From Myxococcales bacterium (GTDB lineage Bacteria; Myxococcota_A; Polyangia; Palsa-1104; JAEUJZ01), in NCBI GenBank assembly GCA_016794365.1, contig JAEUKB010000018.1, positions 1 through 59,949 on the forward strand: 59,949 nucleotides of DNA, written 5' to 3'. Position numbers and translations under genes: made by a program. Below the pieces are notes generated by a model. The model did not search any database. It was not told the DNA's origin and saw nothing but the letters and a program-made list of their open reading frames with translations. How positions within the stretch are numbered: position 1 is the stretch's first letter; each line of letters opens with the position of its first letter. Shown here in pieces: positions 16,474-25,396 of the stretch.

Positions 16474-17715
16474 CTACATCCGAACAGCGAGAGGTCCGCT
16501 TGATTTTTCGGTTCCGCTGGCTGGCGGGGTCGGCTTGGCGACGGTTGCTTTCGTCGGTCCCTGCTGGGTCTTGGGAATCCGTTCATCGTAGTAGGACACG
16601 CCGATTGCTTCGACTTGCTTGCGTCCTGCGGGGGTCGTGCGAATGTCTGTCATGACCGCCGCAACGGTTGGATATCCGGGCGTGGCAATGCGCGCCAGGA
16701 AGTCATCCATTTTGTGCAGGTTGTAGTGCCACAGATCTCCTTCAGGAGCGAACATCCCACGCTTGTAGGTTCGCAGCACAACAGTCTTTTCATCGTGCGG
16801 CAGCGACGCCAGGTTGTCTTTGAACGCCTGCGTATACCGGAAGAATCCTTCCGCGTTTGAGGTATAGACCACACGCACGGGCAGACCGAGCGCTCGGGCG
16901 GTGTCGCCGATGCTGCGCAGCGCCACGGTCCCGTTGAGATCGCCTTGTACGGCCATCACGCGACCACCTTGCACCATCGCGCGAATGTAGGAATACGCAG
17001 CCGGATCACCAAGCCAGGTTGGACGACGCTCACCCACGCGAACATGCGCGACCTGATGCAGATACATCGCGAGCCGCTGACGATAGCGCTGATAGATCTT
17101 CACAAGCTGCGCGGCTTCTTGCGGACTGCTGGCGACACTCTGTAGCAGCGCAATGGCTTTGCCAGTGTTCGCTTCCTGATAATAGGAACGCAGCTCATCT
17201 GCTGTCGGTGATGCATTGATGAAGTGATGATAGATGCGGTGCGTGTACACCACATCCGCATCGTAATCCATGGTCACAATGAGCTGCGCACGCGCGGCTG
17301 CGGCCATGGTGTAGTTCTGATCCGTGGCGACGCCAACGTAGACTCCGCCCAGCTCATGAAGCTTGGGAAACACCACATCGTGACGCCACTCATTGGACAT
17401 CACAAAGCGCGCCCAGGTTGGCTCTGGAAGCTTTTCACTTTGGGTGGCTTGAACGATCTTGCGTGCAGCGTCCGAAAGCGGCGGAGGCGGCGCAGCGTCT
17501 GACAGCGCGGGCGGCTGCCACTTCGGGGGTGGTCCTTCGCTCTGCGGACGGTAATTCCCTTCCAGAGCCCAGGGCGCAGTCACGACAAATGCGCTCTGCG
17601 CTGGCGGTGCTGCGAAGGCTGTACTCACAAGCGGAGTCAGACCCAGCGCCAAGGAAAGGAGTGCTCTGTGAACTGGACGGGGTACTAGACGGGAGGACAA
17701 GATATGTGTACGCAT
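16474..17715 (-). CDS. Exported protein, LIC_10091-like
   Basis: A 413-residue exported protein. The start at 17715 gives a signal peptide (HRALLSLALGLTPLVSTAFAAP); the frame runs 70 codons further upstream but without a sensible signal. After a Pro-rich stretch the segment VYVGVATDQNYTMAAAARAQLIVTMDYDADVVYTH and later VQGDLNGTVALRSIGDTARALGLPVRVVYTSNAEGFF resemble the LIC_10091-type proteins, which have a methyltransferase-like fold and unknown activity. The pair 'G.GS(D)QNY' and 'GDLNG' would be the nucleotide-binding and active site. The C-terminus is a Lys/Pro/Ser linker. It is a single unit, divergent from the radical SAM gene. The family name is recalled, not searched. Confidence 0.6.
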   Translation of the reverse strand: MRTHILSSRLVPRPVHRALLSLALGLTPLVSTAFAAPPAQSAFVVTAPWALEGNYRPQSEGPPPKWQPPALSDAAPPPPLSDAARKIVQATQSEKLPEPTWARFVMSNEWRHDVVFPKLHELGGVYVGVATDQNYTMAAAARAQLIVTMDYDADVVYTHRIYHHFINASPTADELRSYYQEANTGKAIALLQSVASSPQEAAQLVKIYQRYRQRLAMYLHQVAHVRVGERRPTWLGDPAAYSYIRAMVQGGRVMAVQGDLNGTVALRSIGDTARALGLPVRVVYTSNAEGFFRYTQAFKDNLASLPHDEKTVVLRTYKRGMFAPEGDLWHYNLHKMDDFLARIATPGYPTVAAVMTDIRTTPAGRKQVEAIGVSYYDERIPKTQQGPTKATVAKPTPPASGTEKSSGPLAVRM

Positions 17716-18075
17716 GTTCGCATTCCGATCGTACCACTTTGGAATCGAGCCGGTAAAGAGTCGCCGCGCCAAAAAACAGAGTCTTTTCAAAGGGCTTTGG
17801 AGTCCCGAGTTCGAGCCAGCAGAGTGAGTAAGAACCAGGCATCTGAGAAGCTTAATTCCCGACGCTGATATCGGATGTTGTGCGTGCTGTTTTGATCTGG
17901 GGATGCTTGAAAATTTGATGCGCACACTTGTGATCGAAGCTGCGGAAAAGGAATCTGTTGGGAGTCCGATTCCGTAGGCTTACAGAGTCCTCCCTAGTGC
18001 GCCCCACAGCAGCGTGAATGTATGGAAAAGGGCTTTGACTTCGCTGTCGGCTTGGCGAAGATCGCGACCAACGTC
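17716..18075. other. Divergent intergenic region, no gene seen
   Basis: This 360-bp region separates two divergent genes and must hold both promoters. The sequence is ordinary in composition; a few GGAGTCC-type words recur but no clear palindrome, array or small coding frame was recognised. Confidence 0.6.
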
Positions 18076-20163
18076 ATGGCTCACAAGCTTGCGCTTATCT
18101 ATCCTCCGTCGTGCGATCCCACTGCGCCGTATCTGGCGATTCCGATGCTGACTGGCTTTTTGCGTAGCCACGGACGGACTGTGGTTCCGATCGATGCAAA
18201 CATTGAAGCCTGGGATGATCTGCTGACGCCGGAGCGCTTGCGTGCGGTGTCCGAGCGTCTGGAGCGACGACTGGCAGAGCTGGATTCACGCGAGTCCCTG
18301 TCCCATCGCGAGCAGCTCCTATATGGAACGCTGTGGCGTGCGCGCGGTGATGCCGCAGCGGTTCCGTCGGGAATCTTGGAAGCAAAGGCGATCTTGCGTG
18401 ATCCGGTGCGCTTCTTTGATCCGCTGTCCTATGGATCGGCGGTGGCGACGATCGAAGCAGCGCAGCGCGCGATGTCCGCAGCCTATGGACCGCTGCAAGT
18501 AGACTTTACGTCGTATCGGACTCCGTTTTCGCTGCTGACGATGAAGGACATTGTCGCCGATGCGGCCGAGCACGATCCGTTTGCGGAGTATGTTGAACAG
18601 ACGCTGATTCCTAGGCTGAAACAGGAACAGATCGATGTCGTCGGACTGTCCTCATGCTTTCCGGGTCAGCTTCAGCTTGCGTATGCCTTTGCGTATCGCA
18701 TCAAGGCAGCGCTGCCGCACCTTCACATCACAGCGGGAGGTCCGGGCTTTACGCAGCTCTTCATTCGGCTCAAAGGTGAGCGACTGCGTTCGGCGCTCGG
18801 TCCGCTCGATTCGGCGGTGGTGTTTGAAGGAGAACATACGCTGCTGCGACTTCTGGAAGCGCTGGATGCGGGATCTCCGCTGCGTGATGTGGCGAACGTG
18901 GTGCTGCGTGATGAAAATGGGGGAGCGAGCTATCAGTCGGGACACGGAATGGAAGATCTGCGCGCGCTTCCGGCTCCCGACTTTGATGGACTGCCGCTGT
19001 CGCGTTATCTGTCGCCGCAGCTTGTACTTCCGTATGATCCGACGCGCGGCTGTTATTGGGGGCGCTGCACGTTCTGTCACTACGGTCTGGCGGAAGTAGG
19101 AACGGCTGCGTATCGCGAGCGCACCGTCGAAGCCGCTGTGTCTCATCTCTCGGCGCTGTCGCACAAATACGGGACGCGCTACTTCTATCTGTCGCAGGAC
19201 TCGGTGGCTCCCAAGACGCTGCTCAAGTTTGCGGAAGCGCTGGTGGATCATGATCCGCCGCTGCGCTGGGCCACGGATCTGAAGCCAGAGCGCTATCTGA
19301 CGCCAGAGCGAGCCGAGGTTCTTCGTCGCGGTGGCGCGGTGGCGTGTGCGCTCGGGGTGGAATCGGCGGCGCCGCGAGTGCTCAAGCTGATCGACAAAGG
19401 CCAGCCCATCGAGGTTGTGCGCGACGTGATCGATCGACTGGCGGATTCCAGCATTGCCGTCGAAGCGATGTGCTTTACCGACTTCCCAACAGAGACGCGC
19501 GATGAAGCGCTGGCGACGCTGCGGTTTCTGCAACAAGAAAGAGACGATGTCTCGCTGTTTATCGTCGGACGATTCGGTCTGACGCACGGTGCGCGGGTGG
19601 CGCAAGAGCCATCGTCGTTCGGTCTAGAAGAAGTCTTTTCTCTGGAAGGAGACGAGCTGGCGACGGGACTGTTTTTTACCGAAAAGAAGCGCGCCAAGCG
19701 TCCGATCGATCATGCGCGGGTGGATGCTGCGCTCGACGAGGTTTCGTCCGCGTACTGGCTGCGTCAGTATCCGTGGGCTGGGGCTCTGTCCACGGCGCAT
19801 ACGATCCTGTACTACGAGCGCTTCGGACGCGATGTGTTCCGCAAGCTGGCCGAGCAAGGGATTCCGCGCGACGGATCGGGCATCTTGGGTAAGCGAGTCC
19901 TCTCTGCGGAGTCGCGCTTTTCGCTTGATGCGCTCGACGAAGCGGAAGAGCGCGAGCAGCAGCTGTGGCAGACGCTTATCTACGAGCTTCGGAAGGTTTC
20001 GCGCGAACAGTATGAAGTGCTGGCTGCCGAGGCTCCGGCTGTGTATCCCGAAGCGCAGCGCTATCGTTATGCCGCAGGGGAAAGTCCGGTTGTGGATCGC
20101 AGACGACGCGGTCCGCAGCTGGGTCGTCGTCCCGCACCTCACGTTCCAGGAGCGTACAAGTGA
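18076..20163 (+). CDS. B12-binding-type radical SAM protein
   Basis: A 695-residue enzyme with the layout of cobalamin-dependent radical SAM proteins. Residues 1-60 (KLALIYPPSCDPTAPYLAIPMLTGFLRSHG) and about 175-290 (QIDVVGLSSCFPGQLQLAYAFAYRIKAALPHLHITAGGPGFT) form the B12-binding-like part. The radical SAM core begins at YDPTRGCYWGRCTFCHYG: the cysteines are spaced C-x4-C-x2-C, not the usual C-x3-C-x2-C. Strands with QDS and ACALGVESAAPRVLKLIDKGQ follow. The start at 18076 (MAHKLALIYPP) is preferred over 18022 because family members begin just before the first strand; neither has a clear ribosome binding site. The stop overlaps the molybdopterin oxidoreductase start by GTGA, so the two are coupled. 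The substrate is unknown. Confidence 0.85.
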   Translation: MAHKLALIYPPSCDPTAPYLAIPMLTGFLRSHGRTVVPIDANIEAWDDLLTPERLRAVSERLERRLAELDSRESLSHREQLLYGTLWRARGDAAAVPSGILEAKAILRDPVRFFDPLSYGSAVATIEAAQRAMSAAYGPLQVDFTSYRTPFSLLTMKDIVADAAEHDPFAEYVEQTLIPRLKQEQIDVVGLSSCFPGQLQLAYAFAYRIKAALPHLHITAGGPGFTQLFIRLKGERLRSALGPLDSAVVFEGEHTLLRLLEALDAGSPLRDVANVVLRDENGGASYQSGHGMEDLRALPAPDFDGLPLSRYLSPQLVLPYDPTRGCYWGRCTFCHYGLAEVGTAAYRERTVEAAVSHLSALSHKYGTRYFYLSQDSVAPKTLLKFAEALVDHDPPLRWATDLKPERYLTPERAEVLRRGGAVACALGVESAAPRVLKLIDKGQPIEVVRDVIDRLADSSIAVEAMCFTDFPTETRDEALATLRFLQQERDDVSLFIVGRFGLTHGARVAQEPSSFGLEEVFSLEGDELATGLFFTEKKRAKRPIDHARVDAALDEVSSAYWLRQYPWAGALSTAHTILYYERFGRDVFRKLAEQGIPRDGSGILGKRVLSAESRFSLDALDEAEEREQQLWQTLIYELRKVSREQYEVLAAEAPAVYPEAQRYRYAAGESPVVDRRRRGPQLGRRPAPHVPGAYK

Positions 20164-22088
20164 AAAGCCAGGTCAAGACCACCTGCAATCGGGACTGTCC
20201 CGATGCATGCAGCATTGTCGCCACCGTCGAAGATGGCCGCATTACGCGCATCGCTGGAGATCCCGATCACCCGATCACGCAGGGCTTTTTGTGCTATCGG
20301 ACGAGTCACTTTTTGGAAACGCAGTACAGTCGCGAGCGTCTGACCGCTCCGCTTCTGCGTAGCAAGCAAAGTGGCAAGCTGCTGCCGGTGTCGTGGGACG
20401 AAGCGCTCGACTTTGTGGCGTCAGAGCTTGTGCGGATTCGGACAGAGTCCGGTCCATCGTCGATCTTCTACTATCGCTCGGGCGGAACGCTCGGGATGAT
20501 GGGCGCGGTGGTCGATCTGTTCTTTGAGCGCTTCGGTCCGGTGACGGTCAAGCGTGGGGACATCTGCTCGGGCGCGGGCGACGAAGCGCAGATGGTCGAT
20601 TTCGGCGTTGAGGACTCGAGCGACTTTTTCGATCTCTACAACGCGCGCAGCATCCTTTTGTGGGGCAAAAATCCGTGCGTATCGTCCCCGCATCTTTTGC
20701 CGGTGATCAAAGAGTGCCGACGACGCGGTGCGCAGGTGTTGCTGATCGATCCGGTGCGTCACAAAGCGCACAGCCTCGCGGATCACTTCATTCAGGTCCG
20801 TCCCGGCGGAGACTTTGCGCTGGCGATGGCTGTGGCGCAGCTTTTGTTTTCGCGCGGTCAGATCGATCCCGATGCGTCGTCGTACTGCGATCATCTCTCG
20901 GCGTTTCGCGAGCAGGCGTTTTCCCGTCCGCTGTCCGACTGGCTGCACGAAGCGGATGTCGATCAAGCGGCGGCAGAGCGAGTCTCCGATGCGCTTGGAC
21001 AGGACAAGCCAGCGACGATCTTGGTGGGCTGGGGAATGGCGCGCAGACGCAACGGATCGGCGATCGTGCGGGCGCTGGATGCGCTGGCGGCAGTGACCGG
21101 AAACCTGGGTGTTCCCGGTGGAGGCTCGTCGTTTTACTTTAAGCGACGCGGCGCATTTGATTCCTCATTTGTCAAAGGACTGGCTCCGCGCACCGTTTGT
21201 GAGCCGCTGTTTGGACGCGAGCTGCTCGAGGCAAACGATCCGCCGATTCGTGCGGTGTGGGTGACGGCGGGCAATCCGGTGGCGATGCTGCCCGAGTCCC
21301 ACACGACGGTGGCGGCGCTGCGCTCGCGAGAGCTGGTGATTGTCTGCGATCATCTGCTGACCGATACCGCAGAGCTTGCGCACGTTGTGTTGCCGACGAC
21401 GACGCTGCTGGAAAGCGACGATCTGCTCGGATCGTATGGGCATCACTATCTGGCGGTTTCGCGTCCGGTGGTGCCGCCTCCCGACGGAGTTCGCAGCGAT
21501 CTAGAGATCATCCAAGCGCTGGCTGTGCGCGTCGGACTGGCCGATGTGGTGGCGGGCTCGGCGCGGCAGTGGAAGCAGCGGATGATGGCTGACAAGCTGG
21601 GTCCGCACGGAATCACCGTCGATACGCTAGAGCAAGGTCCGGTGCGCAATCCGCTCGCATCGAAGGTGCTGTTTGCCGATCGGAAGTTTGCGACACCGAC
21701 GGGGCGCGTGAACCTGATTCACTCGCCTGCGCCTTCGCCAGCGCTGCCCGATGCGGACTTTCCGCTGCTGCTGATGGCGCTTTCGACGGAGCGCTCGCAG
21801 TCGTCGCAGTGGGCCCGACCGCAGGCTGGTCTTGCTGTGCTGACCGTGCATCCCGACGCAGCGGCAGGAATTCCCGACGGTGGCATCGGAGAGCTTCACT
21901 CTGCGATTGCCGCGATGCGCGTGGTGGTTCGTCATGATCCGGCGCAGCGACGAGATGTGGCGCTCATTCCCAAAGGTGGACACCTGCGCAGCGGGCACTG
22001 TGGCAACGCACTTGTGGCAGCGGCGCTCACCGATCTAGGCGAAGGCGGCGCGCTCTACGATCAGCCGGTTCGTCTGCGTCCGCTGTAG
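20160..22088 (+). CDS. Molybdopterin (bis-MGD) oxidoreductase with [4Fe-4S] domain
   Basis: A 642-residue protein of the DMSO reductase superfamily. The N-terminal iron-sulfur site is C9-x3-C13-x3-C17 with C45 (TTCNRDCPDAC, GFLCYR). Molybdopterin-binding motifs follow: SWDEALDFVASEL, SGGTLGMMG, ILLWGKNPCVSSPH, VTAGNPVAMLP and, near the end, ARPQAGLAVLTVHPDAA of the dinucleotide-binding domain. The region GDICSGAG probably lines the metal site, but the Mo ligand is not certain. No twin-arginine signal is present, so the enzyme is cytoplasmic. It starts at GTG, overlapping the radical SAM gene by 4 bp. No dedicated electron-transfer subunit is encoded nearby. The short size suggests a soluble single-chain enzyme. 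Confidence 0.9.
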   Translation: MKSQVKTTCNRDCPDACSIVATVEDGRITRIAGDPDHPITQGFLCYRTSHFLETQYSRERLTAPLLRSKQSGKLLPVSWDEALDFVASELVRIRTESGPSSIFYYRSGGTLGMMGAVVDLFFERFGPVTVKRGDICSGAGDEAQMVDFGVEDSSDFFDLYNARSILLWGKNPCVSSPHLLPVIKECRRRGAQVLLIDPVRHKAHSLADHFIQVRPGGDFALAMAVAQLLFSRGQIDPDASSYCDHLSAFREQAFSRPLSDWLHEADVDQAAAERVSDALGQDKPATILVGWGMARRRNGSAIVRALDALAAVTGNLGVPGGGSSFYFKRRGAFDSSFVKGLAPRTVCEPLFGRELLEANDPPIRAVWVTAGNPVAMLPESHTTVAALRSRELVIVCDHLLTDTAELAHVVLPTTTLLESDDLLGSYGHHYLAVSRPVVPPPDGVRSDLEIIQALAVRVGLADVVAGSARQWKQRMMADKLGPHGITVDTLEQGPVRNPLASKVLFADRKFATPTGRVNLIHSPAPSPALPDADFPLLLMALSTERSQSSQWARPQAGLAVLTVHPDAAAGIPDGGIGELHSAIAAMRVVVRHDPAQRRDVALIPKGGHLRSGHCGNALVAAALTDLGEGGALYDQPVRLRPL

Positions 22089-22167
22089 GGCCGGGCGACG
22101 GAATCCCTGCGGAAAAGATCGGCTGCCCCTGGTTGAAACCGGGTGCAGGTTGTTAATATGGTCGCCC

Positions 22168-23301
22168 ATGCCCGACGACCCTGGCGAACCTTCCACTCGG
22201 ACCAGCGAATCTTCCAGCCCGTTTCATGAGCAGCGCGTCTTGGTGCTGCACAACGTCGATTTTCCCGATAACAGCGACGAAGTGCTGGGCCAGGAATCGC
22301 GTACTGAAGTTGTCAGTCAAGCCCACGATGTGTCGCGCGCGCTGGTGACGCACGATCACTTTGTCGATGTGATGGGAATCGATCGCGAGGACTTGGCGGA
22401 CTTGCTCGGTCGGCTGCGCGAAGATCCGCCCGATCTGGTGTTTAACTTGGTCGAATCGCTGTCGCAGCTTGGGCAGCACGAAAAAGTGGTTCCGTCGCTG
22501 CTTGAGCTGTTCGACGTTCCGTTTACCGGCTCGGGAGCGATGACGATCGCACTGTGCGGCAACAAGCAGCGCGCCAAGCAGATCCTCAAAGCGGAAGGAC
22601 TGCTGACGCCGCGCTGGGCTGTGCTCGATGGACTGGCTCGCTCTCGCGTATCGGATGTTGCCGCCGTCGCTGCGGTTGGGTATCCGGCGATTGTGAAGCT
22701 GCTGGCAGAAGATGGCTCGCTCGGACTGACGTTTAACTCGGTGGTGTTCGACGACGATGGTCTGCGTCGGCAGCTCAAGGTGATGCGCGAGCAGTTCCCC
22801 GGTCGCAAGCTCCTCGTCGAGCAGTACATCGACGGGCGCGAGCTGCATATCTCTTTGCTCGGAGATCGGTTGCTGCCCATCACAGAGCTGGACATGTCGG
22901 GACTGCCGCCGGAGCTGCCTCGGATCGTGACCTACAACAGCAAGTGGGAAAAAGACTCGCTCGACTATCAGCGGATCTCGTCGGTGATGGTTGCTGTTGG
23001 ACTGAGTCCATCGGTGACCGAGCGCATCTTGAGCGCAGCGCGTCACTGCTTTACGACGCTGGGTGTGACCGATTACGGACGGATCGATCTGCGGCTTGCG
23101 AAAGACGGAACGCCGTATGTGCTGGAGGTCAACCCCAACTGCGATCTGTCCGACGGAGCAGGATTATCCAGAGCGGCGCGCGCAGCGGGCATTGCCTATG
23201 ACCAGCTGATTACAACGATCGCAGCGTCTGCCAAAGAACGGTTCGCCGGGGAACCGCTGGCCCGCATTCCGCGAAAACAATCGCTTCGTTCGGTCATTTG
23301 A
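22168..23301 (+). CDS. ATP-grasp ligase, D-Ala-D-Ala ligase-like
   Basis: A 377-residue ATP-grasp enzyme. The start is ATG at 22168; an in-frame TTG at 22150 is less likely. Motifs: N-terminal Rossmann-like (VLVLHNVDFPDN... LVFNLVESLSQ), YPAIVKLLAEDGSLGLTFNSVV with the ATP-binding Lys and loop, VEQYIDGRELHISLLG, and the metal-binding end TDYGRIDLRLAKDGTPYVLEVNPNCDLSDGAG (E and N of the ExN motif). Such proteins form amide or peptide bonds on carboxylates. The N-terminal lobe differs from true Ddl, so cell-wall function is doubtful. It lies 79 bp after the Mo oxidoreductase; a weak inverted repeat without T-run lies in that gap. Confidence 0.85.
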   Translation: MPDDPGEPSTRTSESSSPFHEQRVLVLHNVDFPDNSDEVLGQESRTEVVSQAHDVSRALVTHDHFVDVMGIDREDLADLLGRLREDPPDLVFNLVESLSQLGQHEKVVPSLLELFDVPFTGSGAMTIALCGNKQRAKQILKAEGLLTPRWAVLDGLARSRVSDVAAVAAVGYPAIVKLLAEDGSLGLTFNSVVFDDDGLRRQLKVMREQFPGRKLLVEQYIDGRELHISLLGDRLLPITELDMSGLPPELPRIVTYNSKWEKDSLDYQRISSVMVAVGLSPSVTERILSAARHCFTTLGVTDYGRIDLRLAKDGTPYVLEVNPNCDLSDGAGLSRAARAAGIAYDQLITTIAASAKERFAGEPLARIPRKQSLRSVI

Positions 23302-23366
23302 GCGACGGCTTAGGCTTTCACTCGGGATGGTGACAGTCGCAGCCGTTTTGTCAGTCGGACGCGCTG

Positions 23367-25163
23367 TTAGCGACGAACCAAGATCGCTCCGTCGCTGCCG
23401 CCGATCCATAGGCGTCGTCCATCGTGTAGCAGCGTGGTCAGGTTCGCGCTGGTACCGGCATCGACCTTCATCCACTGGCTGCCATCGAAGCGCAGCACCA
23501 GACCTTTGTCACCGACGGACCAGACCTCACGCTCGCTGATGCACAGAACCTGACGCAAGACGGGACCGTCTTCTTTGTTGGACTTGGTCCAACGTGCTCC
23601 GTCCCAGTGCAAGATGACGCCTTTTCCACCGACGGCCCAGGCATTTTTCGATCCGCAGCTTGCGACGGAAAACAAGGTCACGCTTTCGCCCGTGGTGATG
23701 CTGCCCCACTGCTCGCCGTCGTAGTGAATCGATTCGCCTTTTTCACCGACGGCCCAGATGTCGCGAGCACCGCTGCCATGGATGGCGAGGAGCGACTCGG
23801 TGGTGGGCTTGCTGATGACGGACCATTCACGACCACTATAGCGAGCGACGGTACCGCCCAGACCGACGGCCCAGATCTCGCTTGCGCTGGGGCTCCAGGC
23901 GGCCATGAGTGACTGCGCGCCGCGTCGGGACAGATTGGTTTCGCGCCAGGCTTTGCCATCGAAGTGACTGACGCTGGGACGCGATCCGATGGCCCACACG
24001 TCGCTGGTTGAGCTGCCGATCAGCGTCGTCACACCCGCAAGCGATGCGCCGCTCTTGTCGGGCTGCCAGGTGCCATCGACAAAGCGAAGCAGCGACGAGC
24101 CTTGGACGGCCCAGATCTCGCTGCGACTGGGGGCCCAGAGCGCGGTGACGGTGGCGGGCGATTCACTGGGCGGTAGCGTCCAGCTCTTTCCGTCGTAGTG
24201 TTCGAGTGTTCCAGCCGGACCTGCGGCCCAGATGTCGCTGCCGCCGCTGCCCCACAGCGCTGTGATGCGGATGCGTTCCTTCTGCTGTTTCCACTCTTTG
24301 CCGTCGAAGCGATACAGTGTACCCGACGGAGATCCCGCCCAGATGTCGGTGCTGCTGCCGCCCCACAGCGCGCTGACCTTGCCGCTGAGATAGCTGCTGA
24401 CCGGCTCGACGTGGATACCGTTTTGCGATCGACTGATTCGTCCGCTGTAGCGCGTGCCAGTGCCCAGCCAGACCTCGCGTGGACGATGACCAAAGACCGC
24501 GCCAAAGTCGTTGTACGAGCCGCCAGAGACGACGCGCCACTCGCTGCCATCAAAGTGTCGCGCGAAGCCGTTTTCACCGACGACCCAGATGTCGCTGCCG
24601 TCGAAACCGAAGATGCTGTGCAGGCTGGCCGTTTCGTTTTGCAGGCTGCCTTTTTTGATCGCTTTGCCGTCCCAGTGCAGAAAGGTTCCGCGCTTGCCGA
24701 CGATGTAGACATCGCTGCCACTGGCTGCCCACGTCGAAAAGAGCGCTTCTTTGGTGCCACTTTCGACCTTCTGCCACGCGCTGCCGTCGTAGTGAAGCGC
24801 GGTTCCTTCTGCACCGACGGCCCAGGCATCGCGCTGACTCAGGCTGAAGACGCCGTGTAGATTCTCGGTGGTGCCGCTCGGAGACGATGCCCAGCGCTGA
24901 CCGTCGTAGTGCAGGATGGTTCCGTGATCTCCGACGGCCCAGATGTAACGGCTCGATAGACCCGATAGCGCGTGCAGGTTGTTGCCTTGCGGAGACGGAC
25001 GCTGCCAGCAGAAGCCATCCGACGAACAGACGCTGTGCTGGGTGCGATCTCGGCCCGAGCAGCCCGCGCCTTGCGACAGCGCAGCCAGGGCAACATAGAC
25101 AAGCCAGCGTCGATGACTCAGGTTCGATTCGCTGGGTTTGCTGCGCGTGCCGGTTCGGACCAT
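23367..25163 (-). CDS. Lipoprotein with 14 propeller repeats
   Basis: A 598-residue predicted outer-membrane or periplasmic lipoprotein. The N-terminus has a signal sequence and lipobox-like Cys (YVALAALSQGAGCSG), then a short Cys pair region (HSVCSSDGFCWQRP). From about residue 60 to the end I count 14 repeats of about 38-40 residues with the pattern S.(D/E)IWAVG..G.(L/I).HYDG..W, for example SSRYIWAVGDHGTILHYDG and GARDIWAVGEKGESIHYDG. Fourteen repeats would build two seven-bladed beta-propellers. Such repeats are common in myxobacterial lipoproteins; binding partners are unknown. It is divergent from the receptor kinase at 25397 and may act with it. Confidence 0.85.
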   Translation of the reverse strand: MVRTGTRSKPSESNLSHRRWLVYVALAALSQGAGCSGRDRTQHSVCSSDGFCWQRPSPQGNNLHALSGLSSRYIWAVGDHGTILHYDGQRWASSPSGTTENLHGVFSLSQRDAWAVGAEGTALHYDGSAWQKVESGTKEALFSTWAASGSDVYIVGKRGTFLHWDGKAIKKGSLQNETASLHSIFGFDGSDIWVVGENGFARHFDGSEWRVVSGGSYNDFGAVFGHRPREVWLGTGTRYSGRISRSQNGIHVEPVSSYLSGKVSALWGGSSTDIWAGSPSGTLYRFDGKEWKQQKERIRITALWGSGGSDIWAAGPAGTLEHYDGKSWTLPPSESPATVTALWAPSRSEIWAVQGSSLLRFVDGTWQPDKSGASLAGVTTLIGSSTSDVWAIGSRPSVSHFDGKAWRETNLSRRGAQSLMAAWSPSASEIWAVGLGGTVARYSGREWSVISKPTTESLLAIHGSGARDIWAVGEKGESIHYDGEQWGSITTGESVTLFSVASCGSKNAWAVGGKGVILHWDGARWTKSNKEDGPVLRQVLCISEREVWSVGDKGLVLRFDGSQWMKVDAGTSANLTTLLHDGRRLWIGGSDGAILVRR

Positions 25164-25345
25164 GACACTTCGGACCTCGCTGTGAGCAGGCTTGTCGAGA
25201 GAGGAATCACTATATCACGAGCAGTTTGTCCGCTGCGTAGGCTGTCCGCTCTGTCGTGATGAAGACGCGCGGCTGTGCCCACGTTGACTGCGCGGTGTCT
25301 GCACTTCCCTTCAATGACGCCTGATTGCCGTCGAGCCAACCGACC

Positions 25346-25373
25346 TTTACGACGGGCACTTCCGCGCTAAAAT
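25346..25373 (+). promoter_or_regulatory. Candidate sigma-70-type promoter
   Basis: TTTACG (25346-25351), a 16-bp spacer and TAAAAT (25368-25373) match a housekeeping -35/-10 pair in 4 and 5 of 6 positions. It lies 23 bp upstream of the GTG start of the receptor-kinase gene. Confidence 0.4.
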
Positions 25374-25396
25374 GACCAGCACTGCGGGGGGCGACT

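Noticed and set aside
22123..22148. Inverted repeat CTGCCCCTGGTT / AACCGGGTGCAG as terminator between the Mo oxidoreductase and ATP-grasp genes
   Set aside because: Arms mismatch and no T-run follows; kept only as a remark.
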